This document shows positions 8,429-16,402 of a stretch of DNA of 37,732 nucleotides, piece by piece (position 1 is the first letter of the stretch; the number at the start of each line of letters is the position of its first letter). The translations under genes were made by a program, and so were the position numbers. The DNA comes from Gordonia effusa NBRC 100432 (lineage in GTDB: Bacteria; Actinomycetota; Actinomycetes; Mycobacteriales; Mycobacteriaceae), in NCBI RefSeq assembly GCF_000241305.1, contig NZ_BAEH01000070.1, positions 1-37,732 of the forward strand, read 5' to 3'. Under the pieces are notes generated by a model. It ran no database searches. It was not told the DNA's origin and saw only the letters and a program-made list of their open reading frames with translations.

Positions 8429-8797
8429 ATGGCAGATAGTGATAAACCGTTCGGCTTCGGTCCCGGTGAATTCGACGAGTTCGCCCGCGAAGCTCGGGAG
8501 AATCTTCGAGCGATGCTGGGCAGGTTCGTGGTGAGCCAAGGTGGACGTGATGCGTGGATGTCGATGTTCGACGATGCGAAGCGACGACCCCAACCGACGC
8601 CCCAGCCGGAGACCACCGGTGAGGCCGGTAGCGGAGTATGGGCAGTCTTCGTGACTGACGACGACGGTGGTGCGCGCGTTGAGCAGGTGTTCGCTTCCGA
8701 ACTCGACGCACTGCGCGCCCACCAACACAACACCGATGTCGGTCGGAAAGTACGTTTCCTGCCCTATGGCATCGCGGTAAGTGCCCTCGACTCCTGA
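8429..8797 (+). CDS. Conserved hypothetical actinobacterial protein
   Basis: A 122-aa acidic soluble protein that I cannot assign. It has an N-terminal helical part (FDEFAREARENLRAML), a Pro-rich linker at about 52-66, and a C-terminal part starting GVWAVFVTDDDGGARVEQVFASELDALRAHQHN, which reads as two strands and a helix ending in VRFLPYGI. ATG 8429 is supported by AAAGGAG six nt upstream. It lies 84 bp after the oxidoreductase gene on the same strand. Confidence 0.7.
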   Translation: MADSDKPFGFGPGEFDEFAREARENLRAMLGRFVVSQGGRDAWMSMFDDAKRRPQPTPQPETTGEAGSGVWAVFVTDDDGGARVEQVFASELDALRAHQHNTDVGRKVRFLPYGIAVSALDS

Positions 8798-8926
8798 CTC
8801 ACGGCGAGCCGGCTGACCGCGCGAGCAATAGCTCGTCGATCGGAAGCCGCGGTTCGATGAAGTCGTACAGCAAGTTCCCAGACTTGTGGCATGGGGGTTC
8901 CAGTCGACGTTGACAGTGTTGACGCC

Positions 8927-11020
8927 ATGACCACAGTGATGACTCGATCTACGCAGCCGGCCACTGGCCGCCACGCCGCTGCACCGACCAAGCCCCGCGC
9001 GCTGGCGCGTCGGTGGCGCCCAGAACCCCGGCAGTGGGCACTTTTCAGCCTCCTCGCCGCTACCGCTGTCCTGTATTGCTGGAATCTGTCCCGCAATGGC
9101 TGGGGCAATGATTTCTACGCCGCCGCGTCGCAATCGGGTGGAATGAGTTGGAAAGCCCTGCTGTTCGGCTCACTCGATCCGGCAAATTCGATCACCGTGG
9201 ACAAACCGCCGGCGGCGACCTGGATTTCCGGGCTGTCGGTCCGGATCTTCGGACTGTCCTCGTGGTCGGTCTTGGTTCCGCAGGCGATTATGGGTGTTCT
9301 GTCGGTGGCACTTGTGTACGGAGCGGTCCGTCGTGTGCTGCTCAGGTCGGGTTCGGCCCAGACCGCGACCGCAGGTGCGTTGATCGCCGGTGCGGTGCTT
9401 GCGCTGACCCCAGCCGCCGTGTTGATCTTCCGCTTCAACAATCCCGACGCGCTGCTGGTGTTGTTGATGACTGCCGCCGCGTACTGCGTTGTGCGTGCCT
9501 GTCAGGCGGCGTCGTGGCGCTGGTTGGCTCTCTGCGGTGTCGCGTTAGGTTTCGCCTTTCTGACCAAGATGTTGCAGGGGTTGCTGGTGCTGCCCGGGTT
9601 TGGGGTGGCATATCTGCTTTTCGCCCAGACGACGTGGCTGCGTCGTATCCGTGATCTGGCGATAGCGACTGTGTCCCTTGTGGTTTCGGCGGGCTGGTAT
9701 GTCCTGTTGGTCGAATTGTGGCCGGCCGACTCACGCCCCTACGTCGGTGGGTCCACGAACAACTCGTTCATGGATCTGGTACTCGGCTACAACGGAATGG
9801 CTCGAATTCTCGGCCGATCCGGATCCGGCGGCGGAGGCCAGGGTGGCCCCGGCGGTTCGGGCGCGCCCGGGTCTTCATTCGGCGGAAGCACGGGGTTGGA
9901 TCGTCTGTTCAGCAACGAGATGGGTAATGAGATTTCCTGGTTACTGCCCGCAGCACTGCTGGTGCTCGTCGTCGGGATCGCCCTCGCGGTCCGGCGTCGG
10001 CTCGATCGCGATATCGCCTTGGGGCTCACCGTCTTTGGCACCTGGTTGGTGATCACCGGAGTGGTATTCGCCTATATGAGCGGAACAGTGCATCCGTACT
10101 ACACGGTGGCATTGGCACCGGCGATCGCCGCCGTGGTCGGCATCGGCGCGACGATCGGATGGCGCAGCCGTGAATCCTGGTATGGCACAGTATTTCTCGC
10201 CGCCTTGGTGGTTGCGGCCACCGGTTGGGGTGCTATCCGCGCCTACCGAGCGGGGTTTGGTTGGCCGGTGCTCGGCTGGGTCCTGGGCGCTCTCGCGGTG
10301 ATAGCCGTCGGCGTGCTGTTGGTCGGCCGACATTGGACTGGCAAGCGGGCCGCGGCCCTCGCGACGGCGCTTCTGGTCGCCGGTGGGACTGCGATCGGTG
10401 CCTTCGGAATCGCGACCGCCAACACGACGCATACCGGTTCGATTCCAACCGCTGTGGCGACGTCGAAGAGTTCGGCTGGCTTCGGCGGCGGTGGTCAAGG
10501 TGGCCCCGGTGGTCAAGGTAACGCCAGTCGACAAGGCGGCCCGGGCAGTCAAGGTGGCGGCCAAGGCGCACCGTCGGGCGTCCCGACTGGTGGTAACCAG
10601 GGCGGAGCCGGCGGTCAGTCCGGTGGTCCGGGTGGTAAGCCCGACGGCTCGACGCGGACGTCGGCTCGCAACGCGGGCGGTACCGGCGGACCCGGCGGTG
10701 GATCGAGCAATGCCGCGGTCGTGTCGCTGCTGAAGTCGACGGATACCACTTGGGCGGCGGCCACCGAAGGAGCCCAGTCGTCGGCGCCACTGCAACTGAA
10801 TTCGGGCAAGGCGGTGATGGCGATTGGCGGTTTCACCGGTGATCCCTCGCCGACCCTAACTCAGTTCAAACAGCTTGTGGCACAGGGGAAAATCTCCTAC
10901 TACATCGCGGGCGGAGGTGGCGGCCCGCAGCGGTCCAGTGAGATCTCCACCTGGGTGCAGCAGAACTTCACCGCGACCACTGTCGGCGGCACCACGGTGT
11001 ACAAGTTGACGACCAGCTAG
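8927..11020 (+). CDS. GT39 (ArnT/PMT-like) membrane glycosyltransferase with Gly-rich insert
   Basis: A protein of about 697 aa. Residues about 35-500 hold many hydrophobic spans characteristic of GT-C glycosyltransferases of family 39, which transfer sugars from polyprenyl-phosphate donors at the outer membrane face. The first large loop has the acidic motif WGNDFYAAA and later DKPPAATW, as in ArnT-like enzymes. A Gly-rich loop sits near residues 300-325. After the last span, residues about 515-595 form a Gly/Gln/Pro/Ser-rich disordered stretch, then a compact C-terminal domain ending YYIAGGGGGPQ...VYKLTTS. ATG 8927 is used; ATG 8939 is equally possible because no strong ribosome binding site is visible. 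The terminator hairpin follows at 11037. The acceptor is unknown. Confidence 0.85.
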   Translation: MTTVMTRSTQPATGRHAAAPTKPRALARRWRPEPRQWALFSLLAATAVLYCWNLSRNGWGNDFYAAASQSGGMSWKALLFGSLDPANSITVDKPPAATWISGLSVRIFGLSSWSVLVPQAIMGVLSVALVYGAVRRVLLRSGSAQTATAGALIAGAVLALTPAAVLIFRFNNPDALLVLLMTAAAYCVVRACQAASWRWLALCGVALGFAFLTKMLQGLLVLPGFGVAYLLFAQTTWLRRIRDLAIATVSLVVSAGWYVLLVELWPADSRPYVGGSTNNSFMDLVLGYNGMARILGRSGSGGGGQGGPGGSGAPGSSFGGSTGLDRLFSNEMGNEISWLLPAALLVLVVGIALAVRRRLDRDIALGLTVFGTWLVITGVVFAYMSGTVHPYYTVALAPAIAAVVGIGATIGWRSRESWYGTVFLAALVVAATGWGAIRAYRAGFGWPVLGWVLGALAVIAVGVLLVGRHWTGKRAAALATALLVAGGTAIGAFGIATANTTHTGSIPTAVATSKSSAGFGGGGQGGPGGQGNASRQGGPGSQGGGQGAPSGVPTGGNQGGAGGQSGGPGGKPDGSTRTSARNAGGTGGPGGGSSNAAVVSLLKSTDTTWAAATEGAQSSAPLQLNSGKAVMAIGGFTGDPSPTLTQFKQLVAQGKISYYIAGGGGGPQRSSEISTWVQQNFTATTVGGTTVYKLTTS

Positions 11021-11036
11021 GCGTCGGCACTGAAAT

Positions 11037-11074
11037 GAACGGCCCGGGAGTTCTGCACCCGGGCCGGTTCGTTT
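11037..11074 (+). terminator. Terminator hairpin after the GT39 gene
   Basis: GAAC-GGCCCGGG pairs with CCCGGGCC-G-GTTC around a 9-nt loop, with one bulged base, then GTTT. It starts 16 bp after the stop codon. The T-run is short, as is common in actinobacteria. Confidence 0.7.
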
Positions 11075-11225
11075 GCTCTAATCTGTGCGCTCACACTCAG
11101 CGGGGGAGCATGGCCCCTGACGCCGTCCAGGTCGCAGATTTGAGCGACCGCTTCGACTTACCTGAGCGGAACTGCCCGTAGCGATTGAGTAGCATTACGC
11201 AACCGCTGGGCCCTGGCTGGCGGCA

Positions 11226-11540
11226 ATGCTGATGCACATGGATACCCGAACGATCCCCCAATCAACCACGGCCGCCTTCTTCATTCAGTCGGTGATCGCA
11301 TTCGGCGCGAGTTTGGCCGCAGCGATCGTCGGAATGCTTTATCTACCGATGGACCCCTGGCAACGAGGTTTCATCGGAATAACAATCCTGTTCCTGACCT
11401 CGAGCACGTTCACCCTGTCTAAAGTGGTTCGCGACCGCCAGGAACAGGCGCAGGTGATGGCTCGTATCGACGAAGCGCGAGTCGAGCGACTGATTGCCGA
11501 TCACGACCCCTATACCCACAACAAGACCAACGCCGCGTAG
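11226..11540 (+). CDS. YiaA/YiaB family inner membrane protein
   Basis: A 104-aa protein matching the yiaAB two-helix domain: STTAAFFIQSVIAFGASLAAAIVGMLYL is the first span, then DPWQRGFIGITILFLTSSTFTLSKVVRDRQE, then a soluble helix with RIDEARVERLIADHDP. Function in bacteria is unknown. Three in-frame ATGs occur at 11226, 11232 and 11238. The last gives the shortest N-terminus and none has a clear ribosome binding site, so the start is uncertain. It is probably transcribed on its own, between two hairpins. Confidence 0.85.
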   Translation: MLMHMDTRTIPQSTTAAFFIQSVIAFGASLAAAIVGMLYLPMDPWQRGFIGITILFLTSSTFTLSKVVRDRQEQAQVMARIDEARVERLIADHDPYTHNKTNAA

Positions 11541-11551
11541 TCGGCGCCGAA

Positions 11552-11586
11552 ACAACCGCCCCGGTGCGCTTGCCCGGGGCGGTTGT
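11552..11586 (+). terminator. Terminator-like hairpin after the YiaA/YiaB gene
   Basis: ACAACCGCCCC (11552-11562) pairs perfectly with GGGGCGGTTGT (11576-11586) around a 13-nt loop. It starts 11 bp after the stop. No T-run follows, so it may work inefficiently or only as a 3' stabiliser. Confidence 0.6.
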
Positions 11587-11651
11587 GATGTCGGGAGTGG
11601 GTTGGATTCACCCGGAGCGCAACTGTGGTCGCCTGCGGCGTCGCGCGCGAC

Positions 11652-11668
11652 ACTGATCGGCGATCAGT
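11652..11668. promoter_or_regulatory. Perfect 7-3-7 palindrome, candidate operator
   Basis: ACTGATC-GGC-GATCAGT is an exact inverted repeat, ending 23 bp before the start of the DszC-like gene. The position suits a repressor site over the transcription start. No cognate regulator gene adjoins it. Confidence 0.5.
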
Positions 11669-11691
11669 CCCGTGACGAAAGCAGAACTTCG

Positions 11692-12900
11692 ATGACCACC
11701 TCGACCGCCAGCTACACCGACGTCCAGCTCGACGAGATCTTCGATCCGCTCTACGCGCGCATCGCGCAGGGGGCGGTGGCCCGTGAGGTCGACCGTCAGT
11801 TGGCCTACGACGAGGTCGAGTGGCTGCGCGAGGCGAAGTTCGGTGCGCTGCGGGTGCCGGTGGAATTCGGCGGCTACGGAGTGAGCGTTCGTCAGTTGTT
11901 CCGGCAGTTGATCAAACTCGCCGCCGCGGAATCCAATCTGCCGCAGGCACTTCGGGTTCACTGGTCCTTCGTCGAAGATCAGGTGCTGGCAGACGATTCG
12001 CAGGCTCGCACCAAGTGGCTGACCGAAGTCGCCGAAGGAAAGCTGGTTGGCAATGCGATTACCGAGCCGGGGGTTGGCGCGGTCGATCGCTACCGCACGA
12101 CGGTCACCGGTCCCGACGACGAGCTCGTCGTCAACGGAACCAAGTACTACAGCACGGGGAGCCTGTACTCCGACTACATTTTGATCGCCGGGGACCGCGA
12201 TGGTGAGCGGGTCGGCGTCCTGGTCGACGCCGACGCCGAAGGAGTGACTCAACATGATGACTGGGATGGTTTCGGCCAGCGGCTGACGGCAAGCGGCACA
12301 ACAGAATTCGCCGACGTCACAGTTTCCGGTGACCGGTTGCTGGGCCCAGGTTACGGCGCGGCGGGACGCACCTACGGCACCTCCTACCTCCAACTGGTCC
12401 AGTTGGCAGTGCTAGCCGGCATTGCGCAGCGCGCCACCGACGACACCGCTGGCTGGGTACGCGACCGCACTCGCACCTACACCCATGCGGTCGCCGATCT
12501 TCCTCGGGAAGATCCGTTGGTGCAGCAGGTGATTGGCCGGCTGTCGTCAGCGGCATTCAGTGCTCGTGCCGCGGTTCTCGACGTCGCTGACACCCTCGAC
12601 GCGGTACTGGCTCAGGGCGCGAGCGATCCGGAATTGCTCGACGCCGCCGAATTCGACGTCGCGCGGGCGCAAGCCGCGGTCATTCCAACCGTCCTCGCAG
12701 CTACCACGGAGCTATTCGAGGTTGGTGGCGCGTCGATTACCTCCGAGCGGTTGCGCCTGGATCGTCACTGGCGTAACGCCCGTACCATCTCGGTCCACAA
12801 TCCGCTGATCTACAAGTTGCAGTCGGTCGGTGACCGAATTCTCAACGGTGCAGATCTGCCTTACGCATGGAGTGCGGGGGCGCGGCCAGCCGCTGACTGA
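11692..12900 (+). CDS. Acyl-CoA dehydrogenase-fold flavoprotein, DszC/SfnB-like monooxygenase
   Basis: A 402-aa protein with the three-domain acyl-CoA dehydrogenase fold. It resembles the flavin-dependent monooxygenase branch (DszC, SfnB) more than true dehydrogenases. Signs are NGTKYYSTGSLYSDYI in the middle beta domain, DDWDGFGQRLTASGT, and near the end the motif RHWRNARTISVHNPLIYK. In this branch the enzyme oxygenates organosulfur compounds or amines using FMNH2 from a separate reductase, often during sulfur limitation; the substrate here is not known. No flavin reductase is adjacent. ATG 11692 follows the palindrome by 23 bp and has only a weak ribosome binding site (GAAAGCAGAA). The next gene follows after 43 bp. 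Confidence 0.8.
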   Translation: MTTSTASYTDVQLDEIFDPLYARIAQGAVAREVDRQLAYDEVEWLREAKFGALRVPVEFGGYGVSVRQLFRQLIKLAAAESNLPQALRVHWSFVEDQVLADDSQARTKWLTEVAEGKLVGNAITEPGVGAVDRYRTTVTGPDDELVVNGTKYYSTGSLYSDYILIAGDRDGERVGVLVDADAEGVTQHDDWDGFGQRLTASGTTEFADVTVSGDRLLGPGYGAAGRTYGTSYLQLVQLAVLAGIAQRATDDTAGWVRDRTRTYTHAVADLPREDPLVQQVIGRLSSAAFSARAAVLDVADTLDAVLAQGASDPELLDAAEFDVARAQAAVIPTVLAATTELFEVGGASITSERLRLDRHWRNARTISVHNPLIYKLQSVGDRILNGADLPYAWSAGARPAAD

Positions 12901-12943
12901 TACCGCTCGCGGCGACGGCCATCGGCGCGGTTAAGGTGGCGTC

Positions 12944-14227
12944 GTGGTCCGCATGACGCCAAACGACGCGCAAGCCTACTGGCTGGCGGCAAAGATGCAC
13001 AGCGATCAATTCCTGCTGTTCGCATTCGATCAGATGGGCGTCGATGTCGAGACGGTGATCTCGGGCCTGATATTGCGGGCCGAGAGCATCGATGATCTGA
13101 ATCTTGTTGTGCGCGAAACCTTTGCCGATCTTGACTACCCGTATTGGGTCCACTCGCGTGCCCGTCGTGACCAGATTCGAGTACGTGAGACGTCAGAGCT
13201 GAGTTGGCGCCAATGTCTCGACGACGTGGCCGGTCTGATCAGCGACCAACTCGATCCGAGGCGGGCGGCATGGCGAGTTCACCTGTATACCCATGTCGTC
13301 GATGCCCCCGATGGCGGTGCGCCGGGTTCAGTTGCCGTACTACAGATTTCACACGCGTTGGCCGATGGCAGGGGCGCGACCGCGTTGGCGCGACAGCTAT
13401 TCGGTAGCGAAGCGCTCCCGCCCATGATCGGCGGTCACCGATCACCTGGGGTTCTCGCGCCCGCTCGTGGACTTCTGCGATTCCCCGCGCAACTGGCCGG
13501 GATAGCCGTCCGGGGCCGTCGTGCGTATCAACTGAGCAAAGACAAGGAGCCAGCGCTGTCATCGTCGGAGTCGGGTCGGCTCAACCTTTCTCCGGGAGAT
13601 GACCGCCAGTTGCGAGTCATCGTCGTGAATGCACAGGCTCTGCGAATTGGCGAACAGAGTATTACGATCGGCGCGATCATCGCGATATCGCGAGCGCTGG
13701 TAGACGCGGGTCTCATCGGAATGAGACAGCGGTTTGCCGTTGAACTCACCATCGCCCGCCACCGAGCGTCATTGGCGCGCAACAACTTCTACAATGCTCC
13801 CATCGACACTCACCAAGAGATCGACGATGTGGAGCTGCGAGCGAAAGCCATCGCCGCCGAGATCGACGATGCTCGTCGTCGGGATCAGACCCCGGCGCGG
13901 GTGGCCTCGCGAGAAGCCGCAGCGGCGACGCCGGCGGTGCTGATGCACTGGGGCGTGAGGGCTTTCGACTCATCGGCTCGCTCGGCAACGGTCACCGGTC
14001 ATACGGTCGTGTCGTCGGTGAACCGCGGCACCGCCGACTTGCGACTGGGTGTCGGCGCGGTTCGATTCACAACCGGCTTTCCGGCGTTGTCGACGATGCA
14101 GGGGATGACGCACGGCATACATGGCATCGGCGGGACCGTGGCAATCTCGGTGACGACGAGCCGAGCGGTGGTACCCGACGTCGACGCCTACGTTCGAAGT
14201 CTCGAATTACGTTGTGGCAGAGGCTGA
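12944..14227 (+). CDS. WS/DGAT-like acyltransferase family protein
   Basis: A 427-aa protein resembling the wax ester synthase / acyl-CoA:diacylglycerol acyltransferase family common in mycolic-acid bacteria. The active-site motif HHxxxDG appears as SHALADG (Ser136-His137...Asp141-Gly142): the first His is Ser but the second, catalytic, His and DG are kept. Other family-like parts are the N-terminal DAQAYWLAA and the C-terminal domain with SSVNRGTADLRLGVG. It may acylate an alcohol or be a divergent relative with another acceptor. GTG 12944 is chosen because AAGGTGG precedes it; ATG 12953 is an alternative. It converges on the 14230-14691 gene with only 2 bp between stops. Confidence 0.7.
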   Translation: MVRMTPNDAQAYWLAAKMHSDQFLLFAFDQMGVDVETVISGLILRAESIDDLNLVVRETFADLDYPYWVHSRARRDQIRVRETSELSWRQCLDDVAGLISDQLDPRRAAWRVHLYTHVVDAPDGGAPGSVAVLQISHALADGRGATALARQLFGSEALPPMIGGHRSPGVLAPARGLLRFPAQLAGIAVRGRRAYQLSKDKEPALSSSESGRLNLSPGDDRQLRVIVVNAQALRIGEQSITIGAIIAISRALVDAGLIGMRQRFAVELTIARHRASLARNNFYNAPIDTHQEIDDVELRAKAIAAEIDDARRRDQTPARVASREAAAATPAVLMHWGVRAFDSSARSATVTGHTVVSSVNRGTADLRLGVGAVRFTTGFPALSTMQGMTHGIHGIGGTVAISVTTSRAVVPDVDAYVRSLELRCGRG

Positions 14228-14229
14228 AA

Positions 14230-14691
14230 TCAGTTGAGCCAATCTCGGCTGTAGACGTCTTGCCAGCGCACATGGATATTCGTGCGGGCCGAGGCGGAAC
14301 CGTATTCGCCGATGGTAGCTACCAACACATCCTCGACGACGTCGCGGACGCGGTCGGACATCGCCGGCAGATCGTCGCGATAGCGGGCAACCAGCCCGAT
14401 GCGAGCTCCGGTGACATCGTCCTCGTCATTGACGAGAACTTGTGCATACACGACCAAGCGGCCGACTTGGGACCGGATTCTCGTCGCCAGCAGAGTCTTG
14501 ACCACCCGGTCGGATACCAGAACGCCGTCGACGTCGGTGCCGAGTGAACGCGCTGGACGAATGACGTTGGTCATGGTGGTGGTGATCGACGAGATGAGCC
14601 GCTCTACCTCTCCGATCGGAGGGTCGAGTTCACGCGCAGCGGCGATCAGCCAGCCGTCGGTCGCGTCGTCGTCGATATGAAGATTGCTCAT
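14230..14691 (-). CDS. Asp23-fold-like small protein, sigma-factor partner gene
   Basis: A 153-aa soluble protein translated directly after the sigma gene, with a 4-nt ATGA overlap. I see no zinc-binding or transmembrane anti-sigma features. The C-terminal half (VVYAQVLVNDEDDVTGARIGLVARYRDDLPAMSDRVRDVVEDVLV...TNIHVRWQDVY) has the strand-helix-strand layout of Asp23/Gls24 domains: a strand, an amphipathic helix with D-R-V-R-D-V-V, then a strand ending V-x-W-x-D-V. The first 60 residues are helical and acidic. By position it could modulate the sigma factor or interact with the Asp23-like proteins encoded divergently. That role is inference. Confidence 0.6.
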   Translation of the reverse strand: MSNLHIDDDATDGWLIAAARELDPPIGEVERLISSITTTMTNVIRPARSLGTDVDGVLVSDRVVKTLLATRIRSQVGRLVVYAQVLVNDEDDVTGARIGLVARYRDDLPAMSDRVRDVVEDVLVATIGEYGSASARTNIHVRWQDVYSRDWLN

Positions 14692-15356
14692 CGTGGTTCA
14701 CCTCCCGATGTCTGATTTTGCGGGTCGGCCTGTTGGGATTGTGGCACATATCCCGGTCGCCAGACGTCCAGGCGTTCGGCGAGCTGCTTCCGACTGCGTT
14801 GCAAATGCCCTCGAGCCGAACCCGGAGTAATGCGCAAAACGCTGGCGATCTCGTCCAGGGAAAGTCCCTCTACCTCGCGTAACCACCAACAGGCTCGGGC
14901 CGCCGGACTCAATTGGGACAACTCGAAGGTTAAGGCCTCGCGCAGGGACGAATGCTCGACGCTCTCCGCGGGTTCGGGCGCGGGGGACGGTAGCGCGGCG
15001 AAATCGTCGGTCTCGGTGGGTACATCGCGTCGACGCCGATAGTGATCGACTGCCTTGCGATGGCCGATGGAGAACACCCAGGTGCGAAACGAGCTGCGAA
15101 ATGCGAAGTCGGGCAGCCCTTTCCAGGCATGTAGCAGGGTTTCCTGGGCGAGATCCTCGGCCACGTGCTGATCGGACACCATCCGCCGCAAGTAGCGCAA
15201 TAGGACCGGCGTTAGGCGGGTGACCAGGACCGCGAAGGCATCCCGGTCGCCCACGGCCGCAGCGCCAGCCAACTCGTCGTCGGACAGGTCTTCGAAGGTA
15301 AATCCCGCGGTGTGAGCGGGATCACTCGAATTAGTCCGTGCTGTTTCGTGCTCCAC
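14688..15356 (-). CDS. ECF-type RNA polymerase sigma factor
   Basis: A 222-aa sigma-70 family protein. Region 2 spans about residues 38-110: DAFAVLVTRLTPVLLRYLRRM, then the -10 contact segment VAEDLAQETLLHAWKGL and SSFRTWVFSIGHRKAVDHYRR. Region 4 spans about 140-195 and has the helix-turn-helix GLSLDEIASVLRITPGSARGHLQRSRKQL. GTG 15356 is preferred because AAGG lies 9 nt upstream and the protein then has normal length; a longer reading frame upstream is not supported. It is divergent from the Asp23 operon with 76 bp between starts, so it probably controls that operon and perhaps itself. No classical anti-sigma gene is adjacent. Confidence 0.85.
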   Translation of the reverse strand: MEHETARTNSSDPAHTAGFTFEDLSDDELAGAAAVGDRDAFAVLVTRLTPVLLRYLRRMVSDQHVAEDLAQETLLHAWKGLPDFAFRSSFRTWVFSIGHRKAVDHYRRRRDVPTETDDFAALPSPAPEPAESVEHSSLREALTFELSQLSPAARACWWLREVEGLSLDEIASVLRITPGSARGHLQRSRKQLAERLDVWRPGYVPQSQQADPQNQTSGGEPR

Positions 15357-15432
15357 TGCGACTGACCTTATAGCACCTCGAATCTGAGTGCAGACGGCAT
15401 TGATGCCGCAGGACCGAGAGAAGGAGACTGCC

Positions 15433-15882
15433 ATGTCGCAGACCGCTGAAATCACCTCCGACGACAAGACCCGCGCGGATTCGTCGCTGGTCGGCGATCG
15501 CGGACGTACTTCCATCGCCGACGTTGTGGTGGCGAAGATCGCCGGTATCGCTACTCGTGAGATCGACGGAGTTCACGACCTCGGTGGCAGCGCGGAGCGA
15601 GTGGTCGGCAAGGTTCGCGAAGTTCTGCCCGGCACCGCCACCAGTACCGCGCAGGGCATCAGCGTTGAGGTTGGCGAACTGGAGGCGATCGTCGAAGTCG
15701 CCATCGTCGCCGATTACGGCGTGGCCCTACATCAACTCGCAGCTGCGATCCGTCGCAACGTGATCTCGGCGATCGAGCAGATGACCGGCTTGCAGGTAAC
15801 CGAAGTCAACGTAACCGTGCACGACATCAACTTCGGCGACGACGATGATGACGCTGCCGACGAGTCTCCGCGAGTCCGGTAA
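15433..15882 (+). CDS. Asp23/Gls24 family envelope stress response protein
   Basis: A 149-aa protein with the full Asp23 pattern: RGRTSIADVVVAKIAGIATREIDGVHDLGG, then a central strand EAIVEVAIVADYGVALHQLAAAIRRNVISAIEQMTGLQVTEVNVTVHDI and an acidic tail. In staphylococci Asp23 is an abundant cell-envelope protein anchored by AmaP and induced by alkaline or cell-wall stress. ATG 15433 has AGAAGGAG eight nt upstream, the strongest ribosome binding site of the cluster. It is the first gene of a tightly coupled operon and lies divergent from the sigma factor. Confidence 0.9.
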   Translation: MSQTAEITSDDKTRADSSLVGDRGRTSIADVVVAKIAGIATREIDGVHDLGGSAERVVGKVREVLPGTATSTAQGISVEVGELEAIVEVAIVADYGVALHQLAAAIRRNVISAIEQMTGLQVTEVNVTVHDINFGDDDDDAADESPRVR

Positions 15883-16223
15883 TGAACGCCACCGAAACCG
15901 GCATCGACTCCGCTGATCGTGCCGAGCGCATCGCCCATGCGGTGTTGTCGGTTCTCGGCGTGGCCGGCCTCGACGGTGGACGTTTTGGTGAGGTCGCAAC
16001 ATATTTGCCGGGACGTCGAGTGACCGGAGTGTCGCTCGATGACGAGAAGGGCGAGGTGCACATTGTGGTGGCCTGGCCCGCCGAAGATGACCTCGCGCGC
16101 AGCCTCGATCTCCTCGCCACCGCCGAGAACGTTCGGAAGGTGGCGCAGGAGATCGCCGGTGTGCCGATCACTGTGACAGTCGAAGACATCGTCGCTACTG
16201 GACGCGACGGAACGGAGCACTGA
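15882..16223 (+). CDS. Asp23-related protein, second copy
   Basis: A 113-aa protein. Residues about 15-70 run RAERIAHAVLSVLGVAGLDGGRFGEVATYLPGRRVTGVSL, the same helix-strand opening as Asp23, and then EVHIVVAWPAEDDLARSLDLLATAENVRKVAQEIAGVPITVTVEDI, the strand-helix-strand end. It is shorter and more divergent than the gene before it. The start shares one base with the upstream stop (TAATG) and its stop shares one with the next start (TGATG), so translation is coupled on both sides. Confidence 0.75.
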   Translation: MNATETGIDSADRAERIAHAVLSVLGVAGLDGGRFGEVATYLPGRRVTGVSLDDEKGEVHIVVAWPAEDDLARSLDLLATAENVRKVAQEIAGVPITVTVEDIVATGRDGTEH

Positions 16224-16402
16224 TGAACAACGCAGCATTAGGATTGTTCGCTGGCCTGCTGATCGCGATCGCCACTGCGGCAGGGGGTTTCGGTGGATTT
16301 GTACTCGCCCTCCTACTGGGAGGGATTGGTCTGGTAATCGGACTCAGTCGCGATGGTGTCATCGATCTGGGTGCACTGCTGCGGAGCCGGAACCGTGGCT
16401 GA
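16223..16402 (+). CDS. Small membrane protein of the Asp23 operon (DUF2273-like)
   Basis: A 59-aa protein. Almost the whole first two thirds is hydrophobic: ALGLFAGLLIAIATAAGGFG and FVLALLLGGIGLVIGL form two short membrane segments or a hairpin, followed by a basic end GALLRSRNRG. Small DUF2273 membrane proteins accompany Asp23 and AmaP in firmicutes and this gene holds the same position. The ATG overlaps the preceding stop by one base, and the next gene starts 8 nt before this stop. The coupling supports it as a real gene despite its size. Confidence 0.75.
   Translation: MNNAALGLFAGLLIAIATAAGGFGGFVLALLLGGIGLVIGLSRDGVIDLGALLRSRNRG

Noticed and set aside
9941..10795. Long minus-strand frames opposite the GT39 gene
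   Set aside because: They mirror GC-rich codons and the Gly-rich segment of a well-supported plus-strand gene.
11110..11181. 23-codon leader ORF before the YiaA/YiaB gene
   Set aside because: The GGGGGAG is only about one base from the ATG and the peptide shows no attenuator-like feature.
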